A stretch of 64,000 bases of DNA from Dipteronia dyeriana (GCA_032871835.1 CM065295.1:40856360-40920359), one strand, 5' to 3'; numbered from the stretch's first letter, positions 45,765-57,355 are shown. Notes: a model not told the origin generated them from the letters alone. Translations and numbers: made by a program.

Positions 45765-47265
45765 TGTTAGGCTTTAGTTTGTGTTGGCATGAATTCCATA
45801 TCAAAATGATGTTTACTTGTAATGACTTAGTTGTTTAGGTTCATGATGATTCAAGCTTCAAGGAAGAAGAAACAACAAGTCAAAGAAAGTTCTAAGTCTT
45901 CAAAGAGAAAGTATGCAATTTGTTTCGACAAAGGTATACTAAGACCTCATCTTTCTCTTACAAGGCTTAGGCACACACACATATCATACATTTGTGTCCC
46001 TGCATAGTTGTGCACCTTTATAGGCACACACACATATCATACATTTGTGTCCCTGCATAGTTATACACCTTTATAGGCACACACATACAATTCATTCATA
46101 TATGTCCCTGCATCGTTGTGCACCATATATAACACATTCACACACTTTAAGATGAATGCTCATGCATTGGTTTGGAAATAACATGTTTTGGAATATGCAT
46201 GATTGGAAACTATCTCTATGGAGTTTGCATTCTAGTGTGAATTGTGTTTGAGTGTGTATATGTTTGTATAACATGGATATTGAACTTGGATTTAGTCTTA
46301 AATCATTCTTGATTGAGTTCCGGTCATTTCGGTTACTCATACTATTGATTTCAAGTTCAAAGTCAAAAGATACTACACTTTCAACTCATGTTTCATACAT
46401 TGTTTTCGTCTTCGTATATCGAGTCGAATTATTATTTTTTGGGTTGAGTATCTTATATGTCCATGTCTGTGTGAGAGTTATGGTTTGTAATCCGCAAACA
46501 GATTTGAATTTCTGAGTTCAGAGGCTGGAGAACGGTCAAAGAACGCGAGGGAAGCGCGAGGGGAATGCACCATGGCCAAAAGGCCATGGAGGTGTGCATG
46601 CCCGAGATGGCTTGTGGCCATCTCGGCCGCACAACCATGCTGCCCCGAGATGCCCATACGCCATCTCAGGGAAGCACTTCCAAAGGAGGGAAATTTGGTC
46701 TTTCTTGCTTTCTTCTTTCCCACTCCTTTATAATCTCTCTCCCTCTCATATTTCATTCTAAGAAGAAATTCAAATCAAGTGTGCAGAATTTTCTATCTAA
46801 ATTTTCTCACCTTCCAAACCCCATAACTTCTTCATTTGAACTTCGATTTAAGTGATTTGAAGTTGATCGTGTTCATCTATTCATCTTCCATCTTTTCTCT
46901 GAAGGTTTGAGTTAATTTTGCTGCTTTTTTTGGTGTCTAATAATACAAAAACGGGACTGCACCTAGATCAACTAAGGTATTGATTTTCTCTCTATGTTTT
47001 CTTTTAAAACTAGGTCGATTGCCTTGGGTTTTCTTCTTCTACATATATTTGTATATTGTGAGTGTTTTGACTTGTGTTATGAACACTTTCAAAGCTAGAT
47101 TGAATTTCAATTGAAATCATACATGTTGAGTTAGGTTTTGATTTTGCCTATGTTATCACATGTTTGGGATTGTATTGTGCTAGCTTTGATTCTAGACTAT
47201 TTAGTGATCTCTGATTGATTGATTTTGTGAAAAATAGTTCGTCACATGTATTAGGCTCTCTTGGC
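45765..47265 (+). repeat. Sire-1 5' LTR, truncated
   Basis: It matches 48956-50463 of the 3' LTR and then diverges abruptly. It contains a 53-bp tandem repeat (45970-46128), GC-rich dyads (46570-46680) and a TATA box CTTTATAAT (46726-46734). Confidence 0.9.
45970..46128. repeat. 53-bp tandem repeat in the Sire LTR
   Basis: Three units of GGCACACACA...CATTTGTGTCCCTGCAT...TGCACC, at 45970, 46023 and 46076. The same array lies at about 49161-49322 and 61472-61640 in the other LTR copies. Confidence 0.85.
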
Positions 47266-47431
47266 ATATTTTGACTTAATGATACTTGTAAGATATTACT
47301 CACTATCTTTGTCTTGCATGATGATTCATTCTTAAGTCATATGTCATTGTTTTATATATTTGTGACTAATAAGATTGTTTTGTCTTTCACTCACTTTTGT
47401 ATGTTTATAGCATCTTATTTCACAAGAACAA

Positions 47432-48489
47432 ATGGTAATAGCTAAAGTTACCGGAAGTGGAAATAAATTGAATCCCATTGTGAAAGCCAAGTCAACCTCA
47501 AAGAGATCCAAAGCTTCAAGGTCAAAGGATTTAGGGATCTTTGCAACTAAGAAGATATTTCAAGAGAGAGGCATTGACTTAGGTAAATGTAAAGATTCTT
47601 ATGTTCTTAAATGCATTAAGGATAGAAATTGGGAATCTTGGGTGAGCATGATAGGAATAGTGAATGACACTATTGTTAGAGAATTTTATCATGAATATAG
47701 AGAGAGTGCGACCTTATTGGATGCTTTGATGGATGTTAGAGGTGTTGTGTTTAGAGTTAACCCGGTAAACATTAACAAATTGGTTAGGCTATCTAGTGAT
47801 ATTGATTCAAACTTTCTAGATGTATATATCATTGAGAATCTTAATATCATGGGTAGAACTCTATATGACAATACTTCTTTTGAGTGGAAAGGTAGAGCAT
47901 ATATTAGTCAACATGAGTTAACTAAGGAAGTGCATTTTTGCATCTTTTCAATTGCACAAATATTATTGGATCTTCGAATTCAACCGAGTTGAATAAAGAC
48001 AAGATCAAAATAGTATATGCCTTAGTGACTAATCAACCTATAAACCTTGGGGATTTGCTTATGTTTTATTTGGATAATGTGGCTTTCTCAACTAGAGGAG
48101 ATAAGAAGCTTGCATTACTGGGGTTTATAACTTCTTTGTGTTTAGCTCGTGGTGTTCAAAGTAGTGGAGATGATATGTTGGTACAACCCTTGAAAAAGTA
48201 TAATGATAAACGTGTGTCATACATGTCATATAAGGATAAGGGTATGACATGTGATACTTTTGGACTTTTTAGTTCACAAATTGATTGTCAAGAGACTAGC
48301 ATAAACATTCTTCCGGATTGGGCTTTGCATTTGAAGAAGAAGGTTGATGAGCTTAGTGCTATAGTTGAAAAACAAGATGTTAGAATAAAAGAGTTGGAGG
48401 AGTGTATTGTATCAAGTTTAAGACCACCTCTCAAGCATTATGTTAGGTCAACTACACGCACATCTTTCTTTGGTGGATCTAGTAGCTAG
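47432..48489 (+). pseudogene. Putative plant transposon protein (PF20167-like) of Sire-1, one frameshift
   Basis: The first frame (47432-47992) reads 'NWESWVSM...NDTIVREFYHEYRES...VFRVNPVNINKLVRL' and '...KGRAYISQHELT'. The second frame (from about 47938 to 48489) reads 'NCTNIIGSSN...YALVTNQPINLGDLLMFYLDNVA' and '...ALLGFITSLCLARGVQSS'. Together they give about 350 residues. The family is known in plants as putative plant transposon protein; its function is unknown. A predicted coiled coil ('LKKKVDELSAIVEKQDVRIKELEE', about 48325-48405) precedes the stop. One frameshift near 47935 separates the halves. The position just before the polypurine motifs is that of the envelope-like 3' ORF of Sireviruses, so this may be that ORF or its replacement. 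Confidence 0.65.
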
Positions 48490-48538
48490 TATTTGAGTCT
48501 CATGGTATGTTTCTTACCTTTTGGCATCATTTCATGTC

Positions 48539-48954
48539 AAAAAGGGGGAGAAAGAGTCGTTATTAATTGCTAGTTACTTAGTTTCTTTTGTATGCTGTTT
48601 TTGTGACCTTTTGGACTTTCAATGGCTTGTAATAATTAGTCTTAAGATATGGTTAAGAATTCTTGTATTTCGCATGTATTGAGGGGGAGATACATGTATT
48701 TGTGGACTTAATTGTATATTCTTATCCATACTATATGTTGCCATTTGTTATTTTTCTCTTGTATATGCATTGTGCTTTGAGATGATTTGTAGGTTGCTTC
48801 AAGAGAAGATCAAGATGAACTTCAAGAGTTGGTGAAGATTAGTTATGGAATCTTACTCATTGTAATGTGACGGAGTGTTTTTGTGACCTATCTTCATTTT
48901 TATATTTGTAGTAAATGTATAGGTTTTTGACATGGAATTTTCCTAATGGGGAGA
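48539..48954 (+). other. Three polypurine-tract motifs upstream of the Sire-1 3' LTR
   Basis: AAAAAGGGGGAG (48539-48550), GAGGGGGAGA (48681-48690) and AATGGGGAGA (about 48945-48954). The last directly precedes the LTR. Repeated PPT motifs upstream of the 3' LTR are a reported Sirevirus feature. Confidence 0.75.
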
Positions 48955-48955
48955 T

Positions 48956-51617
48956 TGTTAGGCTTTAGTTTGTGTTGGCATGAATTCCATATCAAAATGA
49001 TGTTTACTTGTAATGACTTAGTTGTTTAGGTTTATGATGATTCAAGCTTCAAGGAAGAAGAAACAATAAGTCAAAGCAAGTTCTAAGTCTTCAAAGAGAA
49101 AAGATACAATTTGTTTCTATAAAGGTATACTAAGACCTTATCTTTCTCTTACAAGGCTTAGGCACACACACACATATCATACATTTGTGTCCCTGCATAG
49201 TTGTGCACCTTTATAGGCATACACACACACACATATCATACATTTGTATCGCTGCATAGTTGTGCACCTTTATAGGCACACACATACAATTCATTCATAT
49301 ATGTCCCTGCATCATTGTGCACCATGTATAACACATTCACACACTTTAAGATGAATGCTCATGCATTGGTTTGGAAATAACATGTTTTGGAATATGCATG
49401 ATTGGAAACTATCTCTATGTAGTTTGCATTCTAGTGTGAATTGTGTTTGTGTGTGTATATGTTTGTATAACATGGATATTGAACTTGGATTCAGTCTTAA
49501 ATCATTCTTGATTGAGTTCCGGTCATTTCGGTTACTCATACTATTGATTTCAAGTTCAAAGTCAAAAGATACTACACTTTCAACTCATGTTTCATACATT
49601 GTCTTCGTCTTCGTATATCGAGTCGAATTATTATTTTTTGGGTTGAGTATCTTATATGTCCATGTCCGTGTGAGAGTTATGGTTTGTAATCAGTAAAAGG
49701 ATTCAAATTCCGAGTTCGGAGGCCGGAGAACGGTCAAAGAACGTGAGGGAATCAAGAGGGGAATGCACCATGGCCAAAAGGCCATGGAGGTATGCATGCC
49801 CAAGATGGCGCGTGGCCATCTCGGCCGCTCAAAATTGCTGCCCCGAGATGGCCATGCGCCATCTCGGGGAAGCACTTCCAAAGGAGGGCAATTTTGTCTT
49901 TTTTGCTTTCTTCTTTCCCACTCCTTTATAATCTCTCTCCCTCTCACATTTCATTCTAAGTAGAAATTCAAATCAAGTGTGCAGAATTTTCTCTCTAAAT
50001 TTTCTCACCTTCCAAACACCATAATTTCTTCATTTGAACTCCGATTTGAGTGATTCGATGTTGAAAGTGTTCATCTATTCATCCTCCATCTTTTCTCTGA
50101 AGGTTTGAGTTAATTTTGCTACTTTTTTTGGTGTCTAATCATACAAAAACGGGACTGCACATAGATCAGCTAAGGTATTGATTCTCTCTAAGTTTTCTTT
50201 TAAAACTTGGTCAATTGCCTTGGGTTTTCTTCTTCTACATATATTTGTATTTTGTGAGTGTTTTGACTTGTGTTATGAATACTTTCAAAGCTAGATTGAA
50301 TTTCAATTGAAATCATATATGTTGAGTTATGTTTTGATTTTACCTATGTTATCACATGTTTGGGATTGTATTGTGCTAGCTTTGATTCTAGGACTATTTT
50401 GTGATCTTTGATTGATTGATTTTGTGAAAAATAGTTCATCACATGTATTAGGCTCTCTTGGCCAAAATCCTCACATAATACATGTGCTTATGTTCTTTTG
50501 AGCTATTCATGTGATTTGTTGAATCTATGATTAGGAATATGCTCTAGAACTTATGCTTAGATCTATTTGACTTTGTCATATGATTTTAGCATGTTTTAGG
50601 TTTTTGTGATTTAAACTTGATCTTGTGATTTGTTGATCATATCTTGTGATTCAAGTTTAGATATATGCATGAATCCAGTTTGCAATTAATGTTGATCATA
50701 TCTTACATTATCTAGATTGACTACTCATGCACGATGAACTAGACTATATGTGATTTGTGCATTCAATCTCATGTCTAGTATTTTCCATAGGATGTTTTGA
50801 TCATAGCATTCTATGTTGCATGCTTGTTTGTGTTTTGCATTCATGATCACCTAGATGCCTTGTTAGAAGGAAGTATTGACAATAAGTGTGAGACCTATAG
50901 TGTTGAGCTAGAAGTCTTGGCAAGAGGTGTGAAGCCTCGAATTGTCGAGCAAGGAAATCTTGGCTAGAGGTGTGAAGCCTTGGATAGTCGAGCAAGAAGT
51001 CTTTCCTAGAGTTGGGAGAACTTGGATAGGTGAACAAGGAAGTCTTGACTAGAGTCGGGAAGACTCGGATAGTTGAGCAAGAAGTCTTGCCTTGGGTTGT
51101 GAAGATCTAGACAAGGTGAGCAAGGAAGTCTTGACAAGAGGTGTGAAGCCTCAGATTATTGAGCATATGGCGATAACTTCTAGAGTAGGATAGAAGGATA
51201 GTTTCTAGGTGAAGAGGTCACTTGAGAGATTGTACTTGTCTTAACTACTAGTGGATTTTGTTTGTCGGTGGCTGCTAGCCCGTGGATGTTTCCTCTTCGG
51301 AGGTTTACCACGTTATATCTTGTGTCAACTTTTCTCTATCCCTATCTCTCTAATATTTGTATTATGGATAGAACTCTTTATGTATGTTGACTTCCTCTTT
51401 ATAATATAGATTGTGTATGTGTTACTATTACTTGTTTGTATCACACTTTACTTGTGTTTATATATTGATTAATTGTCTTTAATTAATATGTATATTAAGA
51501 TACAAGCAATCTAGAGGGACAAACTTTTGTTTGTTTCTAAGGGAGTTGAAAAAGGTGCCTAACCTATTTACCCCCCTCTAGGTTAGCCTTGAGCATTTTA
51601 CCGTGATTGTATTTTCA
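48956..51617 (+). repeat. Sire-1 3' LTR
   Basis: 2662 bp, TGTTAGGC...ATTTTCA. From the left it contains the 53-bp repeat (49161-49322), GC-rich hairpins (49768-49869), a TATA box CTTTATAAT (49924-49932), a 43-bp six-unit repeat (50905-51160) and the conserved hairpin module (51279-51313). The minus-strand ORFs in it are caused by the repeats. Confidence 0.9.
50905..51160. repeat. 43-bp tandem repeat in the Sire LTR, six units
   Basis: Each unit starts GAGCAAG(G)AAGTCTTG and continues with GAGG/TTGTGAAG and TCGGATAGT-like sequence. 256 bp in total. The same array, also 256 bp, is at 63206-63461. Confidence 0.9.
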
Positions 51618-52520
51618 CAGGGTCACTTTCCTGAGTACCAAATCCCCTTCCTTGAAATTCCGAGCTTTGACCTTTCTGTGGAATTACCGGACAATCTTGC
51701 TTTGGTATATCGCTACTTTCTCAGCTACCCTGTCCTGTTTCTCCTCTAGGAGATCTAGATTTGCTCTGAGCGTGACCTCGTTGGTCTCAGGTTTAAAGTT
51801 TTATACTCTGAATGAGGTCAATTTATGCTTGATGGAAAGGACTGCTTCAACCCCGAAGGCTAGAGAGTAGGGTGTCTCTCCGATAGATGTCCTCTTTGTA
51901 GTCCGGTATGCCCAGAGAACCTTAGGAAGCTCCTCAGCCCATTTGCCTTTCTTCTTGTGTAATTTCTTATTCAACAGCTTCTTGATAATCTTGTTGGTGG
52001 ATTCCACCAGCCCATTAGTCTGAGGGTGGGTTACTGAAGCGAACCTGAGGTCGATTCCTAAACCTTCACAAAAGTCTTTGAATTGGGCATTGTCAAAATG
52101 TTTGCCTAGTTCGACTATAATAATAAGTGGAGTCTCGATCCTGCAAACCATGTTGGTTTTGATGAACCTCATCGTATTCTCTTCTAAAATTTAGGAGAGA
52201 GGTCATGCCTCAACCCACCTTGTAAAATAGTCGATTGCCACGATAACGTGCTTGGCTTGCCTAGAAGTGGTAGGGAGCGATCCAATCAAGTCGACTCCCC
52301 ATATGGCAATGAGGTAGGGTGAATTGAGAGATGATAGCCTCTCTGGTGGTAGGTGACTTAAATTCGAAGTCCGCAGACACGGTTCACAGGATTGTACAAA
52401 ACTCTTTGCATCTTGGTGAATTATTGGCCAGTAATACCCCATACGGAGTACTTGATATGCTAAAGCCTCCCTACCAATGTGGTTACCGCAGTCCCCAGAA
52501 TGGACCTCTCTCAATGCCCA
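51618..52520 (-). pseudogene. Tat-2 integrase, main part
   Basis: The minus strand reads a zinc-binding region ('HIGREALAYQVLRMGYYWP...CEPC') and then 'IWGVDLIGSLPTTSRQAKHVIVAIDYFTRWVEA' (first catalytic Asp). Next comes 'VELGKHFDNAQF', where the usual Asp-Asn of T-D-N-G is Glu-Leu, so the second catalytic Asp is Glu. 'HPQTNGLVESTNKIIKKLL' carries the catalytic Glu, followed by 'AYRTTKRTSIGETPYSLAFG'. It runs into the nested insertion at 51617 and resumes at 45764. Stops and the substitution show it is inactive. Confidence 0.88.
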
Positions 52521-52639
52521 ACTGGCATCTTTCGGATGAAGGCATTAAAGTAGATGAAGGGATTTACCCCTCTGATAGAGGTATCCACCTACCATGCAAT
52601 ACTGAACTGACAATCTTTTGACCTTTCGGGCTTAGTCAG

Positions 52640-53330
52640 GGTTCTCGGGAAGCTTTCCTTCCTGGAGGTAGACAGCTATCGGATCCATCCAGCTGGGTAA
52701 CCGATCCACTTAGCAGATTTCTTTACTGCAATTATGCTCGATTGGGAGATCACTTGGAGGGGTACTACATTAGGTAAAGGTTGACCTCCATTTACGGCTA
52801 TCTTTGCCAAGACGTCCGCCCGCTGGTTTTGTTATCGGGGTATCTGCTCGATCCGGAATCCCTTGAGCCTTTTCCTTAGTTGTTGGATTAGTTTCAGGTA
52901 GGCTACCATGTTATCGCCCTTGGCTTGGTAAAGCCCTGTAACCTGGTTGACAATGAGTAGCGAGTTGCACTTGACATGCAAATAATCGACCCCATGCTCG
53001 ATGGCGACCTACAATCCGGCTACGAGAGCTTCGTACTCTGTTTCATTATTGGTTGCTTTAAATTAGAACCTAAAACAGTGGTAACACTCTGTTTTTTCAA
53101 GATCGATCAGGACAATGCCAACAACTCCCCCTACCTGCCCAGACTCTCCATCAGTGTAAAGGGTCTAGGCTTTATAGTCTTCTGGTCAATTGTGGCCCTC
53201 TTGAAGTTTCTCAGGTGTTGGGCATGGTGTTGTCAATGTCTCTTCGTTGGAGAGGGCTAAGAATTCAGCTACAAAGTCTGCTAGGACGTGAGCTTTGTTC
53301 GTCGTTTGAGGTTTGTACTTCAGGTCAAAC
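52640..53330 (-). pseudogene. Tat-2 second RNase H domain, degenerate
   Basis: The complement reads 'LYTDGESGQVGGVVGIVLI' (first Asp), 'ATNNETEYEALVAGL' (Glu) and 'VKCNSLLIVNQV', where the third acidic residue (normally S-D-S) is Asn. Two stops interrupt it. It corresponds to the archaeal-type RNase H of Tat-1 at 7613-7924. Confidence 0.75.
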
Positions 53331-53355
53331 AGGGTGAGCTCCAAAGCCCACAGGA

Positions 53356-54765
53356 CTAACCTTCTAGATATATCCGGCCTTTACAAAAATTGTCGGAGAG
53401 GTTGGTCTGCAACCATTGCCACTGTATGGGTTTGGATATAAGGGCAAAACTTCCTAACTGAGGTAACCAAAGCGAGGGCAAGCTTCTCAATGAGGAGGTA
53501 GTTCTTCTCAGGTTTGGATAGCGTATGGCTGACATTATAGATAGGTCGCTGGATAACATCATTGCATTCCTTAACCAAGCCTCGCTTACTGCCGTTTCTA
53601 ACACTGCCAGGTACATCTGTAATTCTTCCCCCGACATTGGTTTAACTAAGAGCGGTGGACTAGCGAGGTACTCCTTTAAATCCTGGAAAGGTCGCTCGCT
53701 GTCTATGTCTCATTTCATGTTCCTTCCTTGTTTGATGGCTTTGAAGAAGGTGAGACATTTATCCGTGGAACGAGAGATGAACCTGTTGAGCGCTGCTACC
53801 CGCCCTGTCAAGGGTTGGACTTGTTTAAGATTGGTGGGAGAATCTAGGTTCAGGATAGCTTGGATCTTTTTCGGGTTTGCCTCAATTCACCATAAAGCCT
53901 AAAAACTTCCCCACTGTTACCGTGAAAGCACCCTTGGTGGGATTCAACCGCTTCGGTTCTCCCTCACTATTTGGAAGGTCATACAGAGATGTTCGTGTTG
54001 TTCTTCTGCTTCCCAAGATTTGGTGATCTTATCGTCTATGTACACCTCCATTGTTCTCCCTATCTTCGAATTGAACAATCAATTAACCAATCGCTGATAG
54101 GTGGCTCCCGTGTTTTTAAGGTCGAAAGGCATTACCTTGTAGCAATAAAGACCTTGCCCCATGATGAAACTGGTATTGTCTTGGTCGGCGGGGTGCATCA
54201 TAATCTGGTTGTACCCTGAAAATGCATCCATAAAGCTGAGAAGTTGTTTCCATCCGTGGAATCTATCAGCCGATGATTTTTGGTAGAGGGAAGCTGTCTT
54301 TTGGACACGCCTGATTGAGGTCGGTGTAGTCGACACACATATGCCACTTCCCATTCACCTTCGTAACCATGACCACGTTGGCGATTCATTCGGGTATCAC
54401 ATTTCTCTGATGAAGCCCGCTCTGATCAATTTATCCACTTCCTCTTGAACCACAACGTTCCTTTCGGTGTTAAAGTGACTCCTTTTTTGTTTGACGGGCT
54501 TGAAGGTTGGATCCATTGCTAATTGGTGAGAAGCCAAGGGTATCAAGATACCAAGCATCTCGTCATGACTCAAAGTGAAGATGTCGCTGAACTCTCGGTG
54601 AAGCTCGATAAAACCTTCCTTCACTCTTGGCTCGAGGGTTGCCCCGACCTTGAAAACCTTGGAGGGATAGTCACTTCTGACAGGTACTTCCTCTAGTTTA
54701 TCCACTAGGTGCCCGCTTGTCCATCCTCTGCTTGGTTGTTCCTCTTCTTGTACCAAGGGTTTCAT
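53356..54765 (-). pseudogene. Tat-2 reverse transcriptase and RNase H, degenerate
   Basis: From high to low coordinates: the N-terminal part (54397-54765) has '...LASHQLAMDPTFKPVKQKRSHFN...VDKLIRAGFIREM'. The palm (54079-54354) has 'FMDAFSGYNQIMMHPADQ' and '...YCYKVMPFDLKN.GATYQRLVN'. A YIDD box is readable on the complement near 54035-54050 ('MEVYIDD'). RNase H is at 53381-53637 ('PIYNVSHTLSKPEKNYLLIEKLALALV'). Frame changes at about 53900-54400 and stops break it. Confidence 0.85.
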
Positions 54766-55396
54766 CCTCTGGATGGTCGAAGAGCTTTGTGTCCCCCTGG
54801 GTCATCACTGGTGCTTCCATATCTTGGATTGTCGCTACTTGCGTAAACTGTTTTACCAAAGCTGTTGGATTTACAGACACTGTATAACATTTTCTAGCTG
54901 CTTGCTGATCCCCACGTACCTCTCCTACCTTGTTCCCCACTAGAAATTTTAAGACATTATGGTAGATATACAAGACTCTCTTTAAGGAGGATAGGAATGG
55001 TCTCCCTAGTATCGCGTTATAGGTCGGTGAGGTGTCAACCACAACGAAGTCTGTCATAATGTTTTGTTGGAAGGGTACAGTTCCAGCTATTACTGGGAGA
55101 ATCTTTGATTCCACTAGTATGATCGAATCCTCAGTGAGTCTATACAGCAGGGTTGTGTAGCTATTGTAACACCACTGCTTCAAATTCAGCTTCTCCAAAG
55201 TGTCCTTGAAGAGGATGTCTACACTTCTACCTGTATTAACGAGCACGAGGCAAACCACACTGTTAGCAATCTGTACCGTGATAGTCATGAGGTTACATAG
55301 TGTTGTAGACATCTGCCTCGGTGAATATGATCTGCGTTGACTGGGATGAGCCAACCCTGCTTTGGTCGACCTTGAAGATACCTCAGCCTTCATCAA
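54698..55396 (-). pseudogene. Tat-2 aspartic protease
   Basis: A 232-residue open frame with 'VCLVLVNTGRSVDILFKDTLEKL'. The catalytic Asp of the V-D-T-G motif is Asn, and the following Ser is Arg. 'DFVVVDTSPTYNAILGRPFLSSLK' is the second conserved block. The fold signature is clear but activity is ruled out by the Asn. Confidence 0.85.
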
Positions 55397-55490
55397 TACA
55401 GGGAATCTTCATTGAATGGTTTTTCCTAGACCTATTGGAGGTGCCAGCCAGAGTGGGTCCCCCACTGATGGTGTGTATCACCTAGATTTG

Positions 55491-57290
55491 TTACATCAAA
55501 TCCTTTTGTTCCCCATTCCTCTTCTCAGCATGGTCACAGATCTCTGCTTGTACCTCCCTTCCAGTCTGTATGTTATCCCTGATCTGCTGTAAGAATTCTA
55601 TCAAACATCCTCCCTTTATCAGAGCCTCAATCTGGTTACGCAGGTTATAGCATTCTGAAGTGTTGTGCCCTACGTCTTCACGAAAGTCACAGTACTTGTA
55701 CCTATTTCTCCTGTCTGTCAGGGCTTTCATGGGTGTAGGCTTCTGGAGTAGCACTTTATTCTGAATGGCGAGGTAGATTAGTTCTCGGGATACGTTCAAA
55801 GGATGTAGTGATCATACCCTTTTTCATCTCGTGTAACCGGGGCTACCGTCCTTAGAGGAGGTGAAGCTCGCAGAGGGGTTCGTCTCTCAAGATACCTTTT
55901 TGCCTAGGTTGGGAGGTGGGTAACTGGTACACCGACCTATTAGGAGGTTTGTTCTGGTTTTTGAAAGCCGACTCAGGTCTGGGGGCTTCCTTCTTCTGGC
56001 CCTTTGACATTCTCATATCGTCATGCTCCATCTTTACCTTAAGCTGTTCGTCAATTTTGACCTGCTCAAGAGCCCAATTATAGGCATCTTGGTAGGTCTC
56101 TGGAAGTCACTTAGCAAAGGATCAAAAGAGCTTGCCTACCAATAGATTCTGTCGGAAGTTAGTGAGGGTCTCTTTCTCTGTGAAGACTCCCATATGGATA
56201 ACTTCCTTATGAAAACGCTCCACATATGAGGATCACATATTGAAGGTGTATGGGATCCTTTGGACGCGATTTGACCCCTTGGAACTGTGAGCAGAAGTCG
56301 GTCGATAGCTTCGTGAACGAATCTATGCTACCGTTAGGTAATTTTATGAACCAAGTCTTTACGTAATCAGTCAAGGTGGTTGGGAACATCCTACACATGG
56401 CGGCCCTGGTTTCATTCTAAACTTCCATTTGATGGACGAAGCTCTCCAGGTGGCTCAAGGGGTCTTCCGTGCCAGAGAACTTATTTGCCGGCATTCTAAA
56501 TTTGACAGGAGCTCAGCTTCTCTAATGCTCCTGGTGAAGGGAGCATTCATTTCGCTCAAGGGATTCTTCTTGGCCTCATTGCTTTTCTCCTTCTTTATCT
56601 GCTGAATCTCTTTCTGTAGCTTTGCCAGCTGATCCCTTAAGCGCTTGTTCCCATGCTTCTTTGAATTGACCTCAGATCCCTCGCTATCGGATCCCTCCGA
56701 TGAGCTAGAGATTTCGACCCGGTCTTCTTTATGAACGGGTTCTACTCGGGGCCTTTACTGGCGACCTTTCTCTCCAGCCCAGATTTCCCTTCTTGAGGCT
56801 GCCGGGCGGGGAGCTTCTCGCTGCTCCCGTGGAAAGGCATCTTCTGCAGATTTGACTCTCTATAACATGATGGCCTACATGGAACTGGGGGAATGGGCCA
56901 TAATCTATCCCAAATTGAGGGTACATGCTCTGTCCTATCGCAGGCTGGCTCTGGCGAAGAGGTCCCAATCGGTCAAAGGTAGACTACCTGGTTCCTAGCC
57001 TTCTCGGCTCCCCATGAGTGTTGAGATTTCCTGGCTGGATTGCAATGCCCTCAGCAAGCAGGAGAAGGCCGACGTTTTCCACGAAGATCTTTGCTTGTTG
57101 GTCGAGCACGACCTGGCTTACCATTGGAGGACCAGAAACCCTTACGGTGGTTGGTTGGACCTGAGCTTGGCTATGGTTTCTGAATTTCCTACCCTTCATT
57201 GGAGCCTTACGTGTCGATACAGCAGAAGGTTGTCCCGATGCCTTGGGCTATCCCTAGAAGGGAGTGGGGCCTCATAGTTCCTGTAAAACA
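55491..57290 (-). pseudogene. Tat-2 gag, degenerate
   Basis: The gag core 'MCRMFPTTLTDYVKTWFIKLPNGSIDSFTKLSTDFCSQF' lies at 56280-56398. A zinc-finger-like 'YKYCDFREDVGHNTSECYNLRNQIEALIKGG' follows at about 55600-55700, with Tyr before Cys. The N-terminal region (56410-57199) is hydrophilic with coiled-coil potential (complement of about 56590-56650, 'LAKLQKEIQQIKKE'). Stops and frame changes are frequent. Confidence 0.75.
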
Positions 57291-57334
57291 ATGAACACGT
57301 AAACTTTTAGTTTGATTAGTTTGGTGTGGGTTTT

Positions 57335-57350
57335 CCCACAGACGGTGCCA
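57335..57350 (-). other. Tat-2 primer-binding site
   Basis: The minus strand reads TGGCACCGTCTGTGGG five bases after the 5' LTR. TGGCGCCGTCTGTGGG-like sites are usual in this lineage as I recall it. The tRNA is not assigned. Confidence 0.65.
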
Positions 57351-57355
57351 GAAAG

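Larger units (their letters stand above)
45765..51617 (+). mobile_element. Sirevirus-like copia derivative, gag-pol deleted (Sire-1)
   Basis: Two direct repeats, 45765-47265 (truncated 5' LTR) and 48956-51617 (3' LTR, 2662 bp), flank about 1.7 kb of internal DNA. The internal part contains only a transposon-protein ORF and a series of polypurine motifs. The flanking 5-mers are CAGAG (45760-45764) and CAGGG (51618-51622), a one-mismatch target duplication. The 5' LTR stops after CTCTCTTGGC, and the last 1.15 kb of it, the primer-binding site, gag and pol are missing, consistent with one large deletion. Polarity is + by the PPTs and the ORF. Confidence 0.85.

Noticed and set aside
46092..46340. 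Minus-strand ORF repeated almost exactly at 49312-49539
   Set aside because: Conservation of the two ORFs comes from the LTR duplication. It crosses LTR sequence of no known coding function and has no domain.
50801..51037. Repetitive minus-strand ORF (also at 63129-63424)
   Set aside because: It is the translation of the 43-bp tandem array, whose length is not a multiple of three overall and which has no protein-like features.
50905..51160. Regular 43-bp repeats resembling a CRISPR array
   Set aside because: The whole unit repeats; there are no unique spacers, and the context is a plant LTR.
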